Positions 57,625-64,000 of a stretch of 64,000 bases of DNA are shown in pieces. The notes under the pieces were generated by a model. That model ran no database searches, had not been told where the DNA came from, and saw only the letters and a program-made list of their open reading frames with translations. This stretch comes from Planctomycetota bacterium (lineage in GTDB: Bacteria; Planctomycetota; UBA1135), in NCBI GenBank assembly GCA_018671175.1, contig JABHIE010000026.1:53354-117353 (forward strand), given 5' to 3'. Made by a program: the position numbers and the translations under genes. Position 1 is the stretch's first letter. Each line of letters opens with the position of its first letter.

Positions 57625-60600
57625 TTCGAGCCGCTAAGCCGTGAATACCTCGATCAGCCCGATGCCTTTGAGAAAAAGGTACTTGGGCTTTGGAGAGACG
57701 AAAACCTTCTGCGCGCGACCAATGAGTCGCGGCAAGATGGTGAACCTTTTGTGTTTTACGAGGGGCCACCTACCGCGAATGGCCGCCCGGGCATTCACCA
57801 TGTCTTGGCGCGCACGCTGAAAGATTCGGTGTGCCGCTACTACACCATGCAGGGCCGCAAGGTGCTCCGCAAAGCAGGCTGGGATACGCACGGCCTGCCC
57901 GTTGAGCTTGAAGTCGAAAAACAGCTTGGCATCCAGGGCCGCGCGGGCGTCGAAGAATTCGGTATCGCGCCATACAACGAGGCTTGCCGCAATTCGGTTT
58001 TTACTTACAAAGGCGAGTGGGAAGAGCTCAGTCAGCGTATGGGCTACTTGCTCGACTACGACAATCCATATGTGACTTTTGACAAATATTACATCGAGTC
58101 GGTGTGGTTTTTGCTCTCACGGTTTGCAAAAAATGAGCTGCTTTACCAAGGCTATAAGGTGTTGCCTTGGTCAGGCGCGTTAGGCACCGGTTTGTCGAGC
58201 CACGAAGTCGCTCAAGGCTACAAAGATGTCGTCGACCCATCAGTTTGGGTGAGCTTCCCATTTCTCAACGGCACGGGCTTGCTCAAAGGTGCCGCCCTAA
58301 TCGCCTGGACGACCACTCCGTGGACATTGCCCTCCAACATGGCGGCCTGCGTCCATCCTGATTACGACTATGCCGTGATTGAGGCAACCCATGCCGGCGC
58401 CCGCACTCGATTCGTACTACTTGAATCAAAAATGGCCGATGTTTTCTCGGAAGATGCGGACACCACCATCCTCGGCACCGTAAAAGGCTCCGATTTAGAG
58501 GGTTTGGCTTACGAGCCTCTTTTCACCTGGGAGGGCGGCGAAGTTCCGCACCCAGGCACGCGCCGCCATGTTGTGCTAAACGATACTTTTGTGACCGACG
58601 AAGACGGCACGGGCGTGGTGCATTTGGCGCCTTACGGTGCAGATGACTTCCGTATTGCTCAATCTCAAGATTTGTACGCAGCAATGGCTGTTGGGGTTGA
58701 AGGGCGTTTCTTGGTCGAATTGCCCGGCGTTGAGGTCGGTACCTTCTTTGCAGATGCCAATAAGGCTTTGATGCGCGATATGAAAGAGCGCGGCCGTTTG
58801 GTCAAGCAGGCTCAATACAAGCACAGCTACCCGCATTGCTGGCGCACCGATAAGCCATTGTTTTATTACCCGGCTCCAGCATGGTTTATTCGCACGACGG
58901 CGTTTAAAGACCGCATGGTTGCAGAAAATGAGCGTATCCGCTGGTCGCCGTCCGAAATTGGGTCGGGCCGTTTTGGCGAGTGGCTTGAAAATAACATTGA
59001 CTGGGCTTTGTCGCGGGATCGTTATTGGGGCACGCCGCTTCCGGTTTGGGTCAACGAAAGCGATTCAAGTGATTGGCTCTGCGTGAGCTCTTTTGACGAG
59101 CTTGCTGAATTGGCGGGGGGGCTACCCGACGATTTCGACCCGCACCGCCCGGTTGTTGATGCGATTGCCTTCGAGACGCCCACTGCGGGCAAAACAGGCA
59201 CGATGCGCCGAGTTTCTCAGGTGATCGACTGCTGGTTTGATTCGGGCGCGATGCCTTTGGCGCAATACCATTGGCCCTTTGAAAACCGAGAATTGGTCGC
59301 GGAGCAGTTTCCTGCTGACTTCATTTGCGAAGGGCTCGACCAGACGCGGGGTTGGTTCTACACCTTGCACGCGATTTCAATTTTCTTGACAACGCAAGAC
59401 GAATCATTATGGGAATCGGGCGAGTTGTTTGGTGAGCCACTGCCGCGTTTACGCGAAGGCTCTTCATATAAATCGGTTATGGTCAATGGCTTGCTGCTCG
59501 ATAAAAACGGGCAAAAGATGTCGAAGCGATTAGGCAATATCGTTAACCCACACGAGGCTTTTGAGGCTCACGGTGCCGATGCCGTTCGTTGGGGTTTGTT
59601 AGGTGGGGGCGCAGCGCATTTGTCGCGGCGTTATGACGACCGCAATTTGTCAGAGGTTCGTCGTCGCGTTTTTGGCACACTCACAGCCAGCTACGACTTT
59701 TTTAGCCTTTACGCCAATACTGAGAGTTGGTCATCAGAAGCCCCGCGCCCGCCACTCGCAGAGCGGGCCTCTCTCGACCGCTGGATGCTATCTCGCGCCG
59801 TAGCGGCCGCAACCGAGTCTGCTCAAGCCTGGGAAGACCTTGAGCCCGCTCGTGCCTTGCGCGTTGTCGAGCGTTTGGTCGTTGATGAGCTGAGCAATTG
59901 GTACATCCGACGATCCCGCCGCCGTTTTTGGGGTGGTGGCGTTGACGGGCATTCGGCATTCGCGACTTTGTTTGAGGTTCTTGAGACGGTTTCTTGCATC
60001 CTTGCACCCGTAGCGCCTTTCCTCGCTGATGCGCTTTGGCGCCGTTTGGGGCATAAAGATTCAGTCCATTTGGCTACATGGCCAGCTGAGCGCCAGTCAC
60101 GCGATCTGAAATTAGAACAGGCGATGGCTCCCATTTTGGTGGCCTCAAGCTTGGGGCGTGGCGTTAGAGAGCGCGTGCAGATTCGTGTTCGTCAACCTCT
60201 AGCCAAGTTGATTTGCCATGTCGCCGGCGATGGCTCTTCGGGTGCTGAGGCTTACGAGAGCATTCTCCAAGAAGAACTCAATGTGAAAGAAATCGAGTGG
60301 GTTACCGGCACGCCTAATTTTCTTCAGGTGCGTGCCAAGGCCAACTTCAAAACGCTTGGCCGCCGTGCCGGGAAAAATATGAAGGCCCTTGCCGCTGCCA
60401 TTGGTGAGCTTGACCGCACAACCTTATTCGGCTTGCAGTCTGGCGATTCGGCGGTGGTTTCTATTGATGGGGCCGACTACACGCTTGGCGCCGAAGATGT
60501 CATCCTCGAAACTCTCTCTGCAGACGGCATGGAGGCCGCCACAGATGGCACGGTCACGATTGGCTTAGTTACTGAGCTGACTGCAGAGCTGACTCAAGAG

Positions 60601-60861
60601 GGTTTGGCTCGCGAAATCATGAATCGAATTCAGACTCAACGCAAAGAAAGTGGCTTGAGCGTGAGTGATCGTATTTCGGTCGAGGTTTTCGGTTCGGACG
60701 CGGTCCAAGACGCGGTGCGCGAGCATGGCTCCTGGATGGCTACTGAAGTTTTGGCTCCTGCCGGCCTTGCTCTAAGTGAATCCTCTGGTGAGTCTTATGT
60801 CGTCTGGGATTTGCCCAATGAACAGCGGGTCGAAATTCGTCTAGAAAAAACTTCCACATAA
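57622..60861 (+). CDS. ileS: Isoleucyl-tRNA synthetase, class-2 (eukaryote-like/mupirocin-insensitive) type
   Basis: 1079 residues. HIGH-type motif GIHH at about residues 57-60 (PPTANGRPGIHHVLAR), editing domain in the middle, and KMSKR at 632-636. The C-terminal zinc module of bacterial IleS1 is absent; the end is an anticodon-binding extension with LEVFGSD-like segments. KMSKR and missing zinc are features of IleS2, which is often insensitive to mupirocin. It lies 70 nt after the truncated ALDH gene and is followed by a probable 6S RNA. Confidence 0.95.
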   Translation: MFEPLSREYLDQPDAFEKKVLGLWRDENLLRATNESRQDGEPFVFYEGPPTANGRPGIHHVLARTLKDSVCRYYTMQGRKVLRKAGWDTHGLPVELEVEKQLGIQGRAGVEEFGIAPYNEACRNSVFTYKGEWEELSQRMGYLLDYDNPYVTFDKYYIESVWFLLSRFAKNELLYQGYKVLPWSGALGTGLSSHEVAQGYKDVVDPSVWVSFPFLNGTGLLKGAALIAWTTTPWTLPSNMAACVHPDYDYAVIEATHAGARTRFVLLESKMADVFSEDADTTILGTVKGSDLEGLAYEPLFTWEGGEVPHPGTRRHVVLNDTFVTDEDGTGVVHLAPYGADDFRIAQSQDLYAAMAVGVEGRFLVELPGVEVGTFFADANKALMRDMKERGRLVKQAQYKHSYPHCWRTDKPLFYYPAPAWFIRTTAFKDRMVAENERIRWSPSEIGSGRFGEWLENNIDWALSRDRYWGTPLPVWVNESDSSDWLCVSSFDELAELAGGLPDDFDPHRPVVDAIAFETPTAGKTGTMRRVSQVIDCWFDSGAMPLAQYHWPFENRELVAEQFPADFICEGLDQTRGWFYTLHAISIFLTTQDESLWESGELFGEPLPRLREGSSYKSVMVNGLLLDKNGQKMSKRLGNIVNPHEAFEAHGADAVRWGLLGGGAAHLSRRYDDRNLSEVRRRVFGTLTASYDFFSLYANTESWSSEAPRPPLAERASLDRWMLSRAVAAATESAQAWEDLEPARALRVVERLVVDELSNWYIRRSRRRFWGGGVDGHSAFATLFEVLETVSCILAPVAPFLADALWRRLGHKDSVHLATWPAERQSRDLKLEQAMAPILVASSLGRGVRERVQIRVRQPLAKLICHVAGDGSSGAEAYESILQEELNVKEIEWVTGTPNFLQVRAKANFKTLGRRAGKNMKALAAAIGELDRTTLFGLQSGDSAVVSIDGADYTLGAEDVILETLSADGMEAATDGTVTIGLVTELTAELTQEGLAREIMNRIQTQRKESGLSVSDRISVEVFGSDAVQDAVREHGSWMATEVLAPAGLALSESSGESYVVWDLPNEQRVEIRLEKTST

Positions 60862-60885
60862 GTTGGTTTCAGTGTTAAAGTCAAT

Positions 60886-61035
60886 ATGTGCTTTAGGCAT
60901 TGCTGGAGGTACAGGCCTCTGTCCGATAAACAAAAACTGGGAGTTTTTCTCCGCTGCGGGTAAACCGTGATGGGCGACACCCACCTTGACTGACTGGGAC
61001 TTCCCGGGCTCTCCGCCTCACCAGTGCTGCACATC
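60886..61035 (+). ncRNA. ssrS: Probable 6S RNA (RNA polymerase regulator)
   Basis: A 150-nt region that would fold into a long rod: ATGTGC (60886) pairs with GCACAT (61029-61034), GCTGG with CCAGT, then GG/CC and GCC/GGC steps close around a central bubble. Segments CCGATAAA, CTCCGC and GCGACACCCACCTTGA closely resemble blocks of E. coli 6S RNA as I remember it. Ends are uncertain. A TTGGTT-16-TATGTG pair (60863-60890) could be the promoter; if so, transcription starts near 60897. SRP RNA was considered but its GGTCAGG...GGAAG core is missing. Confidence 0.55.
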
Positions 61036-61036
61036 A

Positions 61037-61076
61037 GACCCCGTTGAGTTTCGACTCAGCGGGGTCGATGCGTTTT
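61037..61076 (+). terminator. Rho-independent terminator after the 6S-like RNA
   Basis: A 13-bp stem with one G-T pair (61037-61049 with 61054-61066) and a TTCG loop, followed by GATGCGTTTT. It separates the 6S-like RNA from the L,D-transpeptidase gene and closes the ileS transcript. Confidence 0.85.
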
Positions 61077-61155
61077 GGGGTGTTTTGTTCTTTTCTGAGC
61101 ACTAGTGGGCTTTTCGTTTGCCGTGCAGCGGGCAAAGCGGCAAACTGTTTGAGAC

Positions 61156-62388
61156 ATGTTTCGCCCCTCCCTGCTTTGCTTTGTTCCCTTGCTCCCCTTT
61201 GTTGCGCTGGCTTGTTCTGGCTCTGAAAAGCCAGCTCCGACCCATCCGACAACCGTTGACGCAACCGCGCTTTCTCTTGAATTGCCCGCTAGCAGCGAGC
61301 CCCAATCGACTAACGCTGCTTCCCCAAAGGCGGAGTCCCGCACCGACAACGACACCGCGTCTCAGGCCAAGCCGTCCAGTGATGTGCAGGCTGACGGGCG
61401 CATGCTCCTCCGAAAATGGCACCGCGGCGTCCACACTCAGAGGGCTCGCTTGATAGCCGGTTCGACTCCAGGCCATGCCTCTTTGCGCGCTTTTGTCGCT
61501 GGCCAAGCTGGTGGCGGCCCAGCTTACGCCGATTTGTTGCGCACTGAGCAGGCACAGTCACAGTTGGGGCCAGTGTTTTCCATGTTTGCAACAAAATGGT
61601 CGACAGAGGGCGTGCATGAACTCGTCGGCGCCCTACATCTCGCGCAAGTTAAGAGTGCGGCGTGGTTGGCTTGGGCTGAGTTTGCTGTGCAAGAGTTGCT
61701 CGCCAAGCAGCAGTGGGTCGAAGCAGGTGCCTTATTGGGCGATCTCCTGCGAGCTGAGGTGCAGGTTGGGTATGACCGAGAGCGCATCCTTGAGTTGCAG
61801 CCCCTAGTTGAGCGAGTCTCGAAGCGCGCGAGTACTTTTGTGCCTTTCCGTGATTACAAAGTCCAGTCTGGGGATAGCCTCTGGAAAATCAAGAGAGAAT
61901 TGCGCAAAGACAAAATTTTGGTTAACGATGGTTGGTTAATTGAATTTAATCGAAAGCGCAAGGCCAGCCTGCGCGCCGGTGAGACTCTTAAAATACCGTT
62001 AGGGGTTCTAACAATCGAGGTTTGGCGGCAGTTGCGGGTTCTGGCTTTGCTCGTGGATGGCGTGCCCCTGCGATTGCTGCCGGCCAGCATGGGGGAAGTG
62101 GGCGCTGAAACACCTCTGGGAGTCTTCACACTCAAAGATTGCCTTGTTGAGCCGGTTTACTGGCCTCAAGACGGTCGTGGTGCGATTCCATTTGGCAACC
62201 CTGAAAACCCACTGGGCGCTCGCTGGTTGGGCTTCGCGGAAGACCCCTCGTATGGCATCCATGGCACGATAAGCGACGCTACGGTTGGCAGTTTCGAGTC
62301 TCAGGGCTGTGTGCGCATGCGCAATGCTGATGTAACTGAATTATTTGAGTTTGTCGGCCCCGGCGCCATAGTCACGATCCATCCTTAA
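61156..62388 (+). CDS. LysM-L,D-transpeptidase lipoprotein (YkuD family)
   Basis: 410 residues. Lipobox FVALAC gives a lipid anchor, followed by a Ser/Thr/Pro linker and a helical region. A LysM domain lies at about residues 233-280 (VQSGDSLWKIKREL, then LRAGETLKIP). The YkuD catalytic domain ends with HGT, then SQGCVRM, with nucleophile Cys385. It should cross-link peptidoglycan 3-3 or attach proteins to it in the periplasm. The gene overlaps the convergent nnrE gene by 17 nt. Confidence 0.9.
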   Translation: MFRPSLLCFVPLLPFVALACSGSEKPAPTHPTTVDATALSLELPASSEPQSTNAASPKAESRTDNDTASQAKPSSDVQADGRMLLRKWHRGVHTQRARLIAGSTPGHASLRAFVAGQAGGGPAYADLLRTEQAQSQLGPVFSMFATKWSTEGVHELVGALHLAQVKSAAWLAWAEFAVQELLAKQQWVEAGALLGDLLRAEVQVGYDRERILELQPLVERVSKRASTFVPFRDYKVQSGDSLWKIKRELRKDKILVNDGWLIEFNRKRKASLRAGETLKIPLGVLTIEVWRQLRVLALLVDGVPLRLLPASMGEVGAETPLGVFTLKDCLVEPVYWPQDGRGAIPFGNPENPLGARWLGFAEDPSYGIHGTISDATVGSFESQGCVRMRNADVTELFEFVGPGAIVTIHP

Positions 62389-63088
62389 AGGGCGTGCCTT
62401 TTCGTTGGCTTAGCAGCCAGTCATTTGCCAGGGCGTCGGAAACGCCAATGCCACAGCTTTGCACCTGCCCGCAGTAGGCAGAGCCGGCATCTGTGTAGAA
62501 GCCAATTTTTGGGCCAACAAAAGTAAGTGTCCAAGTCGCGGGAAGGCATATCCCCATGGCCTCTCCAGAATCACAATTAAGCCCAGATGGGCAATCGACA
62601 GCGACAACCGGCAAGCCGCTAGCTTGAATGGATTGAATCAGGCTAAAAGCGTAACCACTTATCGGTCGATTGAGCCCTAAGCCAAAGAGCCCGTCCAGAA
62701 TGAGGTCGAAGTGGTTGGAGAGAAATTCGGCAGAAAAAGGGCCATTCAGGTGAGGGATGCCAATCAGTGCACTCGTCTGTAAGGCCTTGTCGCGCAAGGA
62801 CAGCGCGCCGCCGTGCGATGGCTGCGCTAGCTCGAAAAGGCCAATGGAGGGCGCTAGGGCGCTTTGCGAGAGGTGCCTAGCAGCTATGAGTGCGTCGGCA
62901 CCGTTGTGGCCAGGCCCAGCCAAGCACAAGACCCGAGTGAATTTGTAGCTAGTTGCCAACTTAATGCAGAAGGCGGCAACGCCAGATGCCGCATTCTCCA
63001 TGAGGAGAGAGGCGGGGATGCCAAAGGCGAGTTGGAGGTGTTGATCGAAGGCGACACATTCACGGGTGGACCAGAGTAATTTTGTCAT
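62372..63088 (-). CDS. nnrE: NAD(P)H-hydrate epimerase
   Basis: 238 residues from ATG 63088; the frame is open 12 codons further up to 63124. YjeF_N domain that converts R-NAD(P)HX to the S-form for repair. Seen are the phosphate loop GPGHNGADALIAARHL (canonical GNNGGDGL, so two substitutions), DGLFGLGLNRPISG and the catalytic AVDCPSGLNCDSG. The dehydratase domain that is often fused (NnrD) is absent here. The start lies 26 nt from the divergent rrn P1. Confidence 0.85.
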   Translation of the reverse strand: MTKLLWSTRECVAFDQHLQLAFGIPASLLMENAASGVAAFCIKLATSYKFTRVLCLAGPGHNGADALIAARHLSQSALAPSIGLFELAQPSHGGALSLRDKALQTSALIGIPHLNGPFSAEFLSNHFDLILDGLFGLGLNRPISGYAFSLIQSIQASGLPVVAVDCPSGLNCDSGEAMGICLPATWTLTFVGPKIGFYTDAGSAYCGQVQSCGIGVSDALANDWLLSQRKGTPFKDGS

Positions 63089-63113
63089 TTTTAAAAAAAG
63101 TAGGCGAGAAGTG

Positions 63114-63141
63114 TTGACCCGCACTTTGTGGCTCTTAGAAT
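63114..63141 (+). promoter_or_regulatory. rrn promoter P1
   Basis: TTGACC (63114-63119), 16-nt spacer, TAGAAT (63136-63141); identical boxes and spacing to the initiator tRNA promoter. An A-run (63091-63098) just upstream resembles an UP element. It is about 280 nt before the 16S 5' end. Confidence 0.8.
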
Positions 63142-63241
63142 ACTCGGCCTTGAAAATGAAAACCTCATCTTCAGGGCAGTTTCATCACCTCCTTCAAAGT
63201 CGCAAATGCGCGAAAATAACAGGAAAAAAGGTGGTTTTGGC

Positions 63242-63269
63242 TTGACCAAAGGTTTTAGGACTGTAAACT
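63242..63269 (+). promoter_or_regulatory. rrn promoter P2
   Basis: TTGACC (63242-63247), 16-nt spacer, TAAACT (63264-63269), 128 nt downstream of P1. An A-run (63224-63229) lies upstream, and a TTTCGCCCGCA initial-transcript region follows. Confidence 0.7.
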
Positions 63270-63419
63270 GTTTCGCCCGCAATCGCTAAACACGACTGTG
63301 CGGGAAACGCCCTCGGGCGTCTGTTCTCTCAAAATAAGGATGACCCTGTAAGAAATAGAACCAGAGTCGATTCCTCAAACCCTCTTGGGTTTGTGAGGCC
63401 TTCGGGCCAAACAAAAACA
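63270..63419 (+). promoter_or_regulatory. rrn leader with boxA-like element and processing stems
   Basis: After P2 come stem CCCGCA/TGCGGG, hairpin ACGCCC-TC-GGGCGT (63307-63320), and TGTTCTCTCAAAA at 63322-63334, which resembles the boxA antitermination site. A larger stem CCTCAAACCC with GGGTTTGTGAGG follows (63373-63398), then GGCC-TTCG-GGCC. These fit an rRNA leader with Nus-type antitermination and RNase III processing; no gene is present. Confidence 0.55.

Positions 63420-64000
<581 letters not shown>

Noticed and set aside
60886..61035. Signal recognition particle RNA
   Set aside because: The conserved GGTCAGG...GGAAGGAAGCAGCC core is not present in the region.
61044..61226. 60-codon frame with many cysteines before the L,D-transpeptidase gene
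   Set aside because: It overlaps the terminator stem and the transpeptidase signal region; no start signal or conserved features.

Overview
The window looks like a piece of a Planctomycetota chromosome. The 5' part of the 16S rRNA at the right edge has the GGCGTGGATTAGGCATGCAAG start and the GGCTGCAGTCGAGAATC segment that I associate with that phylum. The gene content agrees: LPS-type envelope genes, MoxR/BatA-like membrane operons, PQQ-like propellers, a sulfatase-superfamily membrane protein and few clear Shine-Dalgarno sites. The class cannot be fixed by reading alone. Genes are very tightly packed, with many 1-17 nt overlaps, and no IS element, phage or CRISPR array is visible.

Layout. 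1-7.7 kb (+): end of a TPR protein, a dicarboxylate/amino-acid symporter, Lon, a HExxH lipoprotein and SppA. 7.7-9.5 kb: heptosyltransferase-like GT9 and Kdo kinase, diverging from each other. 9.5-12 kb (-): a Ser/Thr kinase fused to an AAA ATPase. 12-18.6 kb: cysS (+) facing the nusA-infB-rbfA-trmH operon (-). 18.6-20.9 kb (+): thiS, thiG, a CPBP protease and a gamma-carbonic anhydrase. 21-38.8 kb (-): a 12-gene, 17.8-kb apparent operon that starts with eno and an ftsB-like gene and continues with moxR, DUF58, BatA-like, VWA, a giant PQQ-like propeller, an alpha/alpha-toroid protein, a DUF4175-like protein, two Planctomycete-type periplasmic proteins and an alpha/beta hydrolase. 38.8-47.6 kb (+): an ABC-F ATPase, then pssA-folK-panC-ispE and a trifunctional aroD-aroE-aroK fusion, then a secreted repeat protein. 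47.6-50 kb: initiator tRNA with its own promoter and terminator, a MauE-like/rhodanese pair and a probably abundant secreted protein. 50-52.3 kb (-): rhodanese, an unknown CxxC protein and upp. 52.3-57.6 kb (+): sulfatase-family membrane protein, deoC, an aldehyde dehydrogenase and a truncated ALDH-like partner. 57.6-64 kb: ileS (class-2 type), a probable 6S RNA, an L,D-transpeptidase lipoprotein, nnrE (-), and an rrn promoter/leader region followed by 16S.

How the parts work together. Several blocks are functionally coherent: translation and transcription elongation (nusA operon, cysS, ileS, initiator tRNA, 16S, 6S); envelope building and proteolysis (Lon, HExxH lipoprotein, SppA, GT9/KdkA, L,D-transpeptidase, PssA); and precursor supply (shikimate, pantothenate, folate, MEP isoprenoid and thiazole). 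The most system-like block is the eno-ftsB-moxR operon. It pairs an AAA+ MoxR ATPase with three von Willebrand A proteins and at least four large exported or membrane proteins of unknown role.

Three promoters read by eye (initiator tRNA and both rrn promoters) share TTGACC, a 16-nt spacer and a TAGAAT/TAAACT box. Several gene starts lie only 6-8 nt after a TAnAAT-like box, which suggests leaderless mRNAs. All family calls come from recognised motifs; no database search was possible.
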